Positions 30,201 through 42,400 of a stretch of 64,000 nt of DNA are shown here, one piece after another. The notes under the pieces were generated by a model. It saw only the letters and a list, made by a program, of their open reading frames with translations. It had not been told where the DNA came from and made no database searches. The stretch spans positions 12,443,077-12,507,076 of the forward strand of contig NC_064438.1 of the NCBI RefSeq assembly GCF_023343835.1, given 5' to 3'. Both the position numbers and the translations under genes were made by a program. This DNA comes from Lagopus muta (lineage: Eukaryota > Chordata > Aves > Galliformes > Phasianidae). Position 1 is the stretch's first letter. Each line of letters begins with the position of its first letter.

Positions 30201-33200
30201 CAACAGCAAAGAGGCAGAAAGCAATAGACCTAGGTAAAAGGCCTACCAAATATGCACTGAAAATCTCAGCTTCAGGACTTTCAAAATAAAGTATAAATAA
30301 TGAGTAAATAAAGCAAGTCCCATAGACAATTAAGTGAAGACAAAAGCGTTTTAAAAGGAAGACAACAAAGAGCAGTACAGACAATCAAAAGTCACCTACA
30401 GTTTAAGAGTGAAAGGAAAAAAAAACCCTTCGGTTGCTTATATACACAGTTTTTCAACATATTCATAGAGCAGACAGTGCACTGCACATAATCAGGAATT
30501 TTATGGGTTCCTGAGTGAAAAAAATACGAAGAACATAAGTGTCACCCAGAAGAAGACATCTTCTTCCCCATTGAAAAAAAAAAAGTCAATATTTTGGAAG
30601 GCTGGATTTAAGAACAATAAATTCCTTTTCTCACTGGTGCTCTTTATGCATCAATTACAGTGGGAAGCTTTGCTTTGATGAAATAGTTACTCACCAACAG
30701 TAGTCACAGGGGGCTGAGAAGGATAGTATGGAACATTAGTGGTAGGTGGGAATGGAACACCAGCTGGGTAAGGATAGTTCGGGAAGCTGCTTTGACAAAG
30801 AAACACAGGCTGAAGTTATTTAATTACTAGTAAAACTTGATCCATGTCACCATGTTAAATATTTATTCATATCACGTTTAAACTACAGGCCGAATTACAC
30901 TCTTTTCCTGTCCCCATTAACATCTCTCACAACTTGTAGTTCTGATACAATGTATGATCATATCATTTTAGCTGAAGCCCTACCTACTTATTTGCTGGTC
31001 AATCACGTAGATCATTCCAAATTCTCAACAGGCTGCCTTTCAATATCTAAACTGCCCTTCTAAAACCCAGAAGTACCCAAACCAAATTGTTTTAACTACA
31101 GACTGACAGAACATTCAATCTTAACAATTCTCAACATTATACGAAAATTTTACAGGAGACTTTGATTGAACTGCTTCAAGTAAAAGAGAACATGCTGCAT
31201 GCAGAACACACCATGAGCACTTCCAATAGGTACACTTAGGAGGAAAATGTCTGCCACACGACCTCTCTTTTTCACTCCTTAAAGCATGCTCCCAGTGCTT
31301 ACAGTTCCTTTGCTTTTCAATACCACAGTGTTATGTACTACAGCAACTCCTCATATTATCCTAACAGAATCAGGACATTAGGATGTCCATAATTAAATAA
31401 AAAGGTACAAACTAGAAAACAGGCAGCATTTATTTGTCAAGAAAGAATGCTATTTGCTAAGAAAGAACGCTAATATTGAGTGGCAGAGCTGATGCACAAG
31501 CTGCTCCTCTTCTAATCTCCAAAGAACACTGCAGAAAGCAACAGTTTATTTCAAACTATAATTGAAGTCACTACTATATTTCTGAGGAGTTAGTTCTCTT
31601 GGACTCATTTTCAGTTTTTAACCTCTATGAAACAAGACCTAGTACTGGCAAGAACAAAGCACATCAAGGTTCATCTTAATCCAGTCACTGCTTTGTTCAA
31701 TTATTTGAGTTGCTCATGACCCAACCAATGCTATCAATGCTGTTAAGAAAAAAAAACAACAACAACTTTTAGGAATGTGTATCTTTCTACAGCATATAAG
31801 CACAACCACTTTATAAAACTAACTATGTAAGTGAATCAAGAGAACATGCAGGAATTAGGTAATCATTTTTCAAAATGTAATTGTTACCCAGCTGTATGAT
31901 AACTGAAGTAAGCAACACTAAGAAAACGAAATCTTCCCAAACTTTCTCTTGGTCATTAACAAAGAGTTCAGTCCTCTCTTCTACACAAACAGCTATCATG
32001 ACAATTACATGATAAACACCAAGATCCAAATCCATGGTAATAAATAAATAAATGGAACAGAAATAAGACTAGATGCTGTTCAGTGAAGCCCCCCATTATG
32101 TCAGCGATGATGAGAAGTCCTCAAAGTGGCTCTTACCTTGGGTTTGTAGTGCTTCCTGGTGGATAGGGAGATATTCCTGGCATGCCAGGCACGTAGGAAG
32201 CTAAATAAAATAATGATTTTATGTATTTCTGCTTTTCAGAATTTTACCACATACAAAGATCACACTAGTGAGAAGCATTATGCTGTGATACTATGCTTCA
32301 AAATACTGAACAATATTTATTAAGATATGAATTTGAAAGAGCAGTAACTGTACTGAGTGAAGTATGCCTGCTTAAGGAAGAGTATCTGCAGGAAGGGAAC
32401 GCAAACAGGAGGCACGTAAAAGATGACAGACGTGACTCTGTTTTTAGATAATAGCTGAGAAAAATAAGATAACCTTCCCAATGAGCCACTGTTCTCTACT
32501 CTGCTCATTAAATAACAAGCACATTTAAGTAGCTTCAGAATAGACAAGGGTAACAGTCAGTTAGCTGTTTAACAACCCGATGTTATTCAGTGATTTCTTC
32601 CATTTAGAAATCTAAATAGTTCTAAAAAACTTTTACCAACAAACATGCCTTAGCAATTTTATGTTTCTTCTTAGAAAGCTGACAATTCTATTATAAAAAC
32701 TGCATTTTCAATGTATTTATTGCTGATTAGTAGTAATTATAGGAGCATTACATCAAATACAGGTGTTTTTTTCCCCCCTTTTTCTTATTTTTGTTGAAGT
32801 CTCCCTAGCTATTTTCACCTTCTAAAACTGCAAATGATTCAGGGTTTTTATTTCTCAAAGTGCACCTAGAACTTAAGACAAACTGTTTATAAAATAGATT
32901 TTTAAAAAAGACTACACTAGTAAAACCAAGTAGCTATTAATCATGTAAAATCCAGAAACACTGTTTCTAAAGTTACTTCCAATACACCAGCCTTCACTGA
33001 CTACAAAAGAACAAAGCAGTGATGTTTCAGCTGATGATCTCATCTTCCTTAAAGCACCATACAGGTCACAGTCCCCACCAAAACTATACTTGTAGTGACA
33101 CCTGCTGTTCTTGGAAAACTCAACAGCTTGTTCATTGAATCACCTGGTGCTCTTACAACACCAGACAAGCCATAAAGCCCCACGCACTTACCTTTAGCCA

Positions 33201-36200
33201 ATTATCTCTACCAGTCCCATTTAGTTACTCCTCTTTGGTCCCATTTGGTTATTTGTTTGTGGCTCTCCCTCGCCAATACAAGCATTAATTTTGCCCCCAC
33301 CTCCACACAAATTCTTCCAGTAGTTCAAGTACAGCACAAGTGAACTACTTGTGAATATCCATCAATGTAGAAAGCCATTTTAGAATGATATTTATCAACC
33401 ATTGAGGCAGAAAGCCTTTGGTACACACTCTGGAGAGTGAGGATTTGTATAAATCAGCAGCCCAGAGCACTTACTGGTTGGTGGGCCAGTTGCCTGGTAC
33501 GGTGGGTAGCTGGCTGAAACAGTGGGCCGAGAAAAGACTGGAGGCTCCTCAGCAAACACCACAATCATAACTTGAATCAGTTCCAGCAGGTCTGACTGGG
33601 GCTGCAAGGATACACACATGGCAAGTTGGTGCCATCTGCTAACAGCTGGTTTTACTGACTGTAACAACAGAATGGGACCATTCCACACGCACACATATAC
33701 ATGTATTTATTGCTATTTATGCTACGCAAACGCTGAACTACCACTCACGTTTATTACATTTATTCCTCCCAATCACTTTTGATAGAACTAAGCCTATTCT
33801 ACAGTTATGGCCCCGTCAGCACATTTCATCTTTTTAACTAAAATGTGAACTTTCAAAAATGTCTGAGGCCTGCACTGCTGGATTTAGTTATTAATACACT
33901 CAAAGCCCCAGCAAAGTCTACCTGAAGCAGTCATACAGCACTTCATCTTAATCTGAGATCAATTTCAGCCCTGAGATGCATTAAAGAATTTGTAGTTCAC
34001 CTTCAGTAAACATTCTGGTCTCATAGTAAATATTCTTATCTTCAGGTCAGCTCCCTACTAGGCAAGGAAGCCTATGCTGCACTGTTCAATCAGACGGGCT
34101 GTCACTAAAGGCACAATTAACCAGACAACAAAACCCACAGCATTCTGAATGTTAAGATATTAAAAATAACAAGCAGTTGTTTCAAAGGAAAAAAATATCT
34201 GGATTAGTATCTCAGAAAAAGAGAGTTATGTTTCTTGTTACAGATGGTACAACTATCTGAAAAAAGAAATTAAAAGAGTAAATTAACAAGCTGAATTTCC
34301 CTCTACTTACGTATTTCCATTCATGCAGGTAAGGAAGGTATATCTTTCCATTAGCATCAACATGCTTCCCAGTTTTTATTGTCATTGAGCTAGTGGGTTT
34401 AACAAAACAGATTGGGGGATTGAAAGGGTAGGTGTCCAGCAGCCACAAGCAAATGGGGATATTGTATATGTTACCTAGAAAGATGATTTGGAAGATTTTA
34501 GGAGTGCTGTCCTTTTATATTCAGATGTTTAAAGCATACATAAAGTACCGAAAAGAGTACTGAAATATAAACAGAAATTAGAGAGCTGCACAAGCACAGA
34601 GCAGCAGTGATATGCACTACAGTTTGGTTCCATAACAAAACTAGAGACAAATATTTAAAATATGACACCATGACAAGTGAAAGCTTTCACAAAAATGGTG
34701 ATCACTGAAGTAGTGTAACTGAAGCATTACGAATATACACAGCTTTTCACGTGATTCCGTACAATAAATATAACAAGCAATAAATATAACAAGCATAACA
34801 GTGACTATATTAATAATAAAGGCATACCTCTGTAAGGCACAGGAATGGTTCCACTGAGGCTCATCAGCTCTCTAGATGAACCGTCGTTAAAAACTGAAAG
34901 GGAGCAGAGGGCATTTTGAACACAAACCTATTTGCTGTGTCAATCTCTGTTCAGGTGATAGCCTGTCTACTTGTTAATGTACATTTTCAGAAGTCATGTG
35001 TGAACACACGTACACATACACAGATACACACTGTATCAACACAGCTTGAGAAGTTCTGCTCTTGCACATCTCCCTGGCAAATGGTTGCCTATAGTCAGAT
35101 AACTCCTTATGAGTAACACATTCCTGAGAGATGGTTTACTAATTATTGACAAACTACCTTTACTGCAAATAAAACTGCTTCCTTCTTTACAGCTGAAGTA
35201 ACACATGAATTTTCTCATTTCACCCTACCAACCAGCTGCTATTGGCTCTGTGCTCAAATCTTCCAAGGCAGCTTTGGAAGAGACAGGTAACAGAAATGAG
35301 CTTCTTGCTACAGCTCAATGCTATTCTTAATTCTTAATCTTCATTCAAACTTGCATACTTTAAAGCACTGTCACAACTGTTCATTTTTAGTGAAGTATTT
35401 ACATTAATTTACAATACTTTTAAAACAGACAGAACTGTACATGTATCTTTGCATCACAGCAAATCTGAACTTGTAAGATATCAGCAATCTCCAGGGCTCT
35501 CAGCGATAGGACATATCTGAGTGACCAAATAAAAGCTGACGAGGTGGAAAAACATACCACCTCCTGGCACCTTTCTGTATTACTGAGTCTATTTCAGAAA
35601 ATTAATGTCTGTTCCAGGAGAGTAGTGACATCAAAGTTCAAAAAGAACAACTTTAAATTCTAAATTCTAGCTTTAACTCCCTACTCTCCACAAAAACTAT
35701 CAGATACATCTTATACAATGAAACTGATAAGAAGAACTTGCTCAAATCCTTACCATATGAATCCATAACAGGTTTGAGGTCCTTGTACTGAGAAATGACA
35801 CTGTTTGTCTCCTGTATAGTTAGGTCTCTGTACTTATACTGGAAAACAAAAGAGAAAAGAAGTCATTAGAGCCTAAAGATGCAGTGTAAATTGCTTTTTG
35901 TTTCACAGAATAGCCTCTGTTTATGGAAGTTACCGATGGGCATTCTTCAGCACTCTTACTTTTGAGTGAGATTTTATTTTATTTTTTTTTTTTACATAAT
36001 CAAACCAAACACTCCATTAACACCTTGAACAAGGTATTAGGATGTTTTTATTCTTAAATAAGAGTTCACAGATCAAGTTCTGGGGAAAGTTATCACATTT
36101 CATTCATATTCTGCCATAATCAACATTGCATTTTAAGCAAAGGCAAGCTTGGGACAAAGCATTTATCAGAAGTTAGTTACCAGCATCATGCAAGGCACAC

Positions 36201-37665
36201 ATTAGAAGAGACCATACTACAAACACTGGTTTCATCCCCTTACATTCATCTCAGCACAGACCTGAAGTCTCAGAACTATGACCCACAGACAAGAGGAGAT
36301 GCTCCTGGCTAGCAGAGAGCTGTTTCACCACATGGTGTGGATCTTCACCCTTGTGGCCTTTCTTCTTGCTAATAACCACTAAAACCTAACAATGAAGCCC
36401 CCTGCCCACACTCAATGCATTTCCAAGGAAGACAACCATCAGGTGGCTCAAGGAAGGGATACTGTCTAGTCCACCAGCCGTGGTAGGAAGACAAAGGGCC
36501 CTGCACAAGGTGATGCCTGATACCCAACACTGCTTGCACTGCAAACAAAACAAATGAATTCTAACACTCTCCAAGAGCAGAGGAATGTAGATCATTACAA
36601 GACAATCTTTTTCTGGGTTCATTTAGCCAATAACTGAGATGTATAAGAAATGTTAAAACCTCTTTGGAAAGAGCAACACCCTGGTGACTTCTATAAAGAT
36701 AACTACAATTGATTCATTTAAACACAGTTTTTTTCCTCCTGAAGCCTCAGACAGCAAACACACCTTCCCCATTTTACCTATCAGGAAACAGAGCAGAGAG
36801 TCGAAGCTGTCCGGGATCAGCCAACAGGCAAATGCTGATATTTGTGTTCACTCAGAGTAAGGCCTTTTGCTGTATCACACACACACGGATTCCTATAGGA
36901 AGTACCACCAAGCTTCCCTCAATAGAACAGAGCATGTAACTACTCGTGGAAAATGAAGGCAAGTGGTGAAATAGTAACTTCGTTTTTCCATCAGGTGCAA
37001 AAAGTTCCCCCCCCTTTTCACTGAGCTGACAGGAAGCCAGATGCCACTTGTGGTTTAAGAAGGGCACGAGGTGGAGTGGGAAGAGAAGGCACAGCACTGC
37101 CTTACCTCCTTATGGCATGTCGCACCTCAGCCACTCCTTTAGGGAAGCCGGGTGAGTACAAAGACGCACACCTGCTTACCCCACGTTTGCGATCAGCATT
37201 CAGTCTCCAGCCGATGACAGAAGGACCAAGTGGAGGAAAGGACCTCCAACCGCGAGCAGCCCTTAGCCTGCCACAGCTCGCTTTTGGGCGGTACCAACAA
37301 TACGACTGAACGGTAAGAAAGCAAACGCCCCCAAGCCAAAGCCACGGCTCCTCGCAGCTACCCGGCCACAGGGATTTTGTTTTCAATCTGCTGGACGAGG
37401 CCCGGTTTCCAGCTGACTAACACCGTACCGCTACCGCACGGCTCGCACCGCCTCGATGACCAGCAGCCATTTACCTCACCGCGAGTTTTGTTTCCTCAAA
37501 CGTCACCCATTAGAAAACAACACCCCCCTCCGCCGCCCCGCCGCAGCCCGTGCCCGCACTCCGCCTCCCGGCCGCGTCCGGCGGAGAGGGAAGGGCCTCT
37601 CGAGGCGCCAGGCCGCCGCCTACCTTGGCGAGCATTTTCTTCAGCTGGCTCTCCGAGAACGCCAT
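24298..37665 (-). CDS. TSG101: Tumor susceptibility gene 101 protein, ESCRT-I subunit
   Basis: Binds ubiquitinated cargo and PTAP-type motifs in ESCRT-I, driving multivesicular-body sorting and membrane scission. Ten coding exons on the minus strand, 5' to 3': 37665-37624, 35838-35754, 34893-34828, 34474-34311, 33601-33475, 32200-32137, 30786-30695, 26981-26779, 25681-25442, 24387-24298. The total is 1173 nt (390 residues, the mammalian length), or 391 residues with the upstream NAGNAG acceptor. The UEV domain (exons 1-5, about residues 1-145) is a ubiquitin-conjugating fold without the catalytic cysteine. Exons 5-7 encode a Pro/Tyr-rich linker. Exons 8-9 (about 215-316) form a coiled coil rich in E, K and L. 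PTAP stands at 320-323, where self-binding is known in mammals. The C-terminal steadiness box ends in SDLY. The start is in a perfect Kozak context (GCCGCCATGG). All introns are GT-AG; intron 7 holds a CR1. Confidence 0.97.
29498..30080 (-). mobile_element. CR1 LINE, 5'-truncated, with ORF2 remnants
   Basis: A roughly 580-bp CR1 lies in TSG101 intron 7, in the same orientation as the gene. The minus strand encodes, in broken frames, the typical CR1 reverse-transcriptase C-terminal region: a VRPHLEYC...WSPQYKKD segment near 30050-29960, an [13 protein letters not shown] segment near 29900-29860, and [15 protein letters not shown] near 29690-29640. Its 3' end reads toward 29498 (revcomp of AGAATCACAGAACGGCCAGG). 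Frameshifts and stops make it inactive. Confidence 0.92.
30787..30792 (-). promoter_or_regulatory. TSG101: NAGNAG tandem splice acceptor, TSG101 exon 7
   Basis: On the minus strand the intron ends ...TTTGTCAAAGCAG before CTTCCC, giving two overlapping acceptors (AAG at 30792-30790, CAG at 30789-30787). Both keep the frame. The first adds one serine in the Pro/Tyr-rich linker. CAG is normally the stronger acceptor, so the 390-residue form is probably the main one. Confidence 0.7.
34762..34793. repeat. Exact tandem duplication of a 16-bp unit
   Basis: Two perfect copies of CAATAAATATAACAAG lie in TSG101 intron 3, and a third partial copy starts with CA. It is a short slippage repeat with no visible role. 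Confidence 0.9.
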
Positions 37666-37860
37666 GGCGGCAGCTGCCGCCCGCCCCCCCAACGCAGGCA
37701 GCGCCGCGAGCCCGCTTCCGCCTGGCACTGATGGCACTTCCGGGCGGGAACAGCGCCGCCCGGCAGCACGGCGCGGTACGACTACGGCCCTGCCCGCATG
37801 GGGCAGCGCCCCCTCTGGAGGCGGGACGAAGTGCCGGCTGCTGCTGCTGCCAGCTCGTCA
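37430..37860 (-). promoter_or_regulatory. TSG101: CpG island promoter of TSG101
   Basis: GC- and CpG-rich DNA surrounds the first coding exon (37665-37624) and extends about 200 bases upstream of it. An ETS-type core, ACTTCCGGG on the plus strand (37736-37744), sits about 70 bases before the ATG. No TATA box is seen, as is usual for a housekeeping gene. The transcription start cannot be fixed from the sequence. Confidence 0.75.
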
Positions 37861-37984
37861 GTGATTAAAAAAGGGCGTGCGGCATTTGGGGATGAAAACC
37901 ATTACCTAGAATCCCCAACACGAACACCTGGACTGTTCACGCTGGGATAACAAACGGAGGGAAATAAACACACAAACAAACTCA

Positions 37985-39403
37985 AGTCCGGCCCCAGCAC
38001 TGGGCACTTGTTTAATGTAGTGTTTAAGTCACACAGCTGCTGTTAGCACCCATTCTGCCCCACCAGAAAGGAAACTTTAGCATTCACTGAAAACCCACCT
38101 GAATTACCCAATTACTATATATGTATATAGTAATATATATATTATATATATAATTACACTATTTTTATCAATATAAAATCTTGGTTTATGCAGCGCTGGC
38201 TCTTTGTAGATACAAGTGGAAGGCAGGAAGGAATAATCTTTGGCTCTGAGAAGTATTCTACTTGTTCTCTGGAGGTTCCATTGCTATTTCAGAAGCCGTA
38301 GTTCAGCACACGCCCAGGGAATGACAGGCTGATGCTGCACATAGCAGCAGAGACACCCATGCTGCTCTGGTTCTGCAGCCCGATGCTCATCTATACCTGG
38401 GCTGAATGCAGTCTGCTCTCTCACCAGTGCAACCACACCAGAGTTTAGAACACAGAAAGCTCCTCACCTTAAAAAAAAAAACGTGCTTTTTCATCTAAGA
38501 ATTTGCATCTTTTTCCATCGTGTCTTTGGCCTTCCTGCAGAAGGATACAGATCCTGTTGCCTCCTCAAGGAGCTACCCTCTCCTCCTCAGTCGGGCAGCA
38601 AGTAGCTTTGGATCAGAGCTTGAACTCCAGCCACCTCCATGCTGCCCAATGGGCAGACCTCATTCCCTGCCTGGTGCCCATTCCCACTTCTCCTTTCAGG
38701 AAGGGCACCCATTCTGCTGCTGCACGGGACATACCAACACCTGCAGATACTTTCGTGCTCTGAACACCCTTAGAAAATAAGAGCTAACAAGTCACCCAAT
38801 GACAGAGACTCAGATATCAGTAAATATACAACAGAAATTCATACGCAATACTTCATGCTTTCACATTTTCTTTCCCCATAGTAATATGCAAGAATAGAGT
38901 CCATTGACATTAGACTGCCTGCAATAGGTTGCTGCCCTGCAACCATATTCTGGGCAAGCCCATACCAGCCCTCAGAAACCAGGAGGAGCTCTTGTTGGCT
39001 CTGCACACCAGAGCTTCCAAGGTGCTGGATAAGTTCTTGTCCTAGGCTGTGTCCTAATGAGGTGCACAGTGCTATGAAAAACCCAAGAATCAAGCCATCA
39101 TTAGCAGCAAAAACAAAACAGAATACAAAGAAAAAGAACCAGGCAAATGTTACCTGATCTTAGACAAAGTATTCTTGCACTTCACTCTGCCCATTTTGGC
39201 TACCGAAAGTGCACTTTTCAAGTGGGACATTCCTACCGGGCAGTGCAGTATTAAATTATTTCAACCAACAGTAAGTAAGGAAAACACTTTTGAAAGCAAG
39301 TTAAAAAAATTTGTTTTGCATAGAAAAACGTACGCACCAAGCAACCCTTCCTGCCTAGCAAAGCTTCAACTTGTGTGAGCAGATGCTGTAGCTTCCTTTG
39401 TGC
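37985..39403 (-). terminator. UEVLD: UEVLD 3' UTR with likely poly(A) site
   Basis: Downstream of the UEVLD stop, the best minus-strand signal is ATTAAA at 38016-38011. About 27-50 bases after it comes a strongly GT-rich stretch (revcomp of 37960-37984), the expected downstream element. This would end the UEVLD transcript only about 320 bases before the TSG101 start codon. An earlier site cannot be excluded, so the UTR length is tentative. Confidence 0.5.
38111..38156. repeat. AT-rich inverted repeats
   Basis: ATTACTATATA (38111-38121) and its exact reverse complement (38124-38134) are separated by TG. They are followed at once by further self-complementary TA-rich sequence up to about 38156. 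It could extrude as a cruciform in DNA or fold as a hairpin in the UEVLD 3' UTR. Confidence 0.85.
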
Positions 39404-42400
39404 TTACAGTTTCAGCTGCTGCTGAAGGTCATGAATCGATCCTGCACTGCTTTGCAGTTTCTCTTGTACCAGCGGATCTTCTTCTAGTGTGATCGTTTCA
39501 ATTACTCCACTGGTTCCAAGAACACATGGAAGGCTTAAGAATACTTCACTGTTTATACTGCAAAATCCCTAAAACACACAAAGAACACTGTCACACAAAC
39601 ACATATTTCTGCTCTGTTCTTACCTGAAAAGCACGAAGTAACTTTCTTAATTTTAACTAAGCAAGGACACTTCTTCACATGGCATGACTTTGTAAATCTC
39701 CAATTATTTTAGATTCTGTGCAACAGATTACAGCAACAGTAAAGTATTACTGCACAGGTAAAAAAAACTTTGGTGCCACAAGAATTATTTCCCAATGCAA
39801 AAAATATCAGACCTCTGCAATGCAGGCAAAGCTTATTCTACAAGATACAGTTTAAACAGTTTTCTGGGTAGAGCAAGCAGTGTTACTTTTTGTACGATCA
39901 GTTCTCCTGAGACTGAGCAAAATGATTGTTACAATACAGCCAAACAAAATCATCCAAGGAAAAATTTTCAAATATTGATCATGTATTCATTCTATAGAGA
40001 CTTTCCCAAAGTTACATCACTATAATTCACTAACAATATTGTCACACTATAATGGGATGATAATAGCAGGGTGGCAAAGACTTTGGCTACAGCAAATGAA
40101 AACGAGCCCAAATGCAGCACCATGGATACAGAAAGGAGGGAAAAGAGCTGCTTACCTTTGGAAGGCCTCAGGTAGGCAGGAATCTCCAGCAAGAGATGCC
40201 CTCCCCTGCAGAGCCAACCCTTCAAAGAGGTCTGGGAAGGGGCAGATCCTGGCTCCACCCCTTCTGGTCACTCAGACACACTGCATACACATGAGCTCCC
40301 CTGGGTTGGCCCTGCCTTCCCACCAGGTGCTCAATCACTGCTTCAAACTGTGACTTAGCATTTCCACTACAAGTACAGGTTTTGTTTCTTTATAGGAGCT
40401 GTATGTGAAATTTTACATTCTGTAGTTACTCTACAGTTTAAGAGACGTGGCATTCCTCTACTTTTGTGTTTCATTTGTAGACAATTACAAACTTGACTTG
40501 AAAAAATGATGAAATTAGCAGTATATCTGTTATAATTGATACAGTAAGAAGAGTTTTGCGCTCCATTTCCCTGCACTGAGAACCGTGAGGGGCATAGAAG
40601 CAGCCAATAATGGTTTCTATAACTTTTTTCCCTCCTCTGAAATGCCTTAAAACTTTAGTGAAGCCTCTTTGGATGAACTTAAAACTGTGGGCTAAACCTT
40701 GTATGACATTACATGTACCTTAATCATCTAAAGAATGCAAAAGCAGATAAACCTTTCAAAGCTGGTCAAATAAAGTACTGGCAGGAAATGCATTTGATAC
40801 TTTCCTAAGTGATACTGAACTCTTTTGGCCCCTGGAAAAATATACACCGAACACTTGGAAACTGTGACGCATTTCTCTTCATTTGCCAAACTGAGCTGCT
40901 CCTGGGGAGCTGGTCAGCAAACATGAACACATTTTCCCCCAAATGCTTCTATTTGTTTTGAAAACAATCTACTTCCAATGTTGGTTTCAGGTTAACGCAA
41001 CAACTGATCTGTACTTCATCTGGACTGGAATTAAAAAACTCCTGTTGGAAGACAGCAGTAACCATAATGCTACTTCCAAACAGCTGCTTTATGCAGCAGG
41101 TCTGTGCTGATACAAATTAACTATCACATCCAATGTAAATCACACCACTGTAGTGGCAACCAGAAGATATTAATAACACATTACCTTCGCAAGAGTGGAT
41201 ACAGAATGAACCTTCCTTTTATCTTTCAGGATACTGTCAGTTAAATCAGCAACTGAGAGCCCAACAGACCAGGATCTCTGACCTTTTCCCTTGAGAACTT
41301 CCACAGCTCTAAATAAACCAGGAAAAGGGGAAACATAGAATGTTTAGATTTTAATTAATCCTGTTTTGATTCATATGTTGAAACCTTATAGACAGGTAAG
41401 CCTACATAAGAACATGATTCTTCATTCTGAAAAATTACATAAGAAAATAATGAACTGCTAAAAGAATGTCTTCATATATATTTTACCCAGAGTAGTAACA
41501 ATTCTTTTTTCTGGCTAATTAAATCATGTAAATTGATCCAAATTTCTCCCTAGCTTTGAAGTTTATTGCTTTCACACAGTCTCTGAGAAGTGTGTTAGAA
41601 AGCTTGCCTCTCTTTTTCTTTTCAATGCATGCAATCTGTAATTGAACTGGCAACTCTGAAACTCTGGTGTATCTTCCACAAAGCTCATCATCTCATCCTT
41701 AGGGATCACTGTGGGCAAAATATCATTTAAAGCAGAAGAACATCAAGTGTATACGCTTGCATGGAAATGAATGACACACACACCTATGGGCTCCAGGAAA
41801 CTCAATGTGTGAACATTTTACAGCAAACTTCCTCCTGTTTGTGAGGAACTGAGGAAAAGAAAACAAAAAAAACCAAAAAACTGCAAACCAAGTGTTAAAG
41901 CATGAAGAAAAATGTGAAAGTTATTATAGAGTTACCTGTTAGCCACCTTTTCCCTGGAGTCATGAGCAGCAATTGTTTCTGTTTCATTTAGAACTGACTT
42001 AGAGCTGGTCCATGATGGTACTGGACAGAAACAAACACAGCATTAAGTGTACACCTAAGCAGCAACTAAAATAAGGATGAAAAAGGCTGGGGAGAGATTA
42101 AAAAAAGGATATTAATTAATTAAAAAGGAAGCTTCCAAACCTCCCTTTCCTCATAACAAGCCAAATGTAGGGTCTCTAGATTGCAGAAATAAAATGATAG
42201 CAGCACTCTTCCCAAGACACTTGCTTAAAAATGAATTGCTATGCAAAAAATGTCACATCAGCAGTAGCCTAACATATCTTACACCACACTTCCTTCCTCT
42301 TTCAATACCTCTAATCTGCATTGCTGCACCAAAACCAAAATATTTGAGGTTATATACGTATATTTTTTTAAACAGTGACAAATGCAAAACACTTTTGCAA

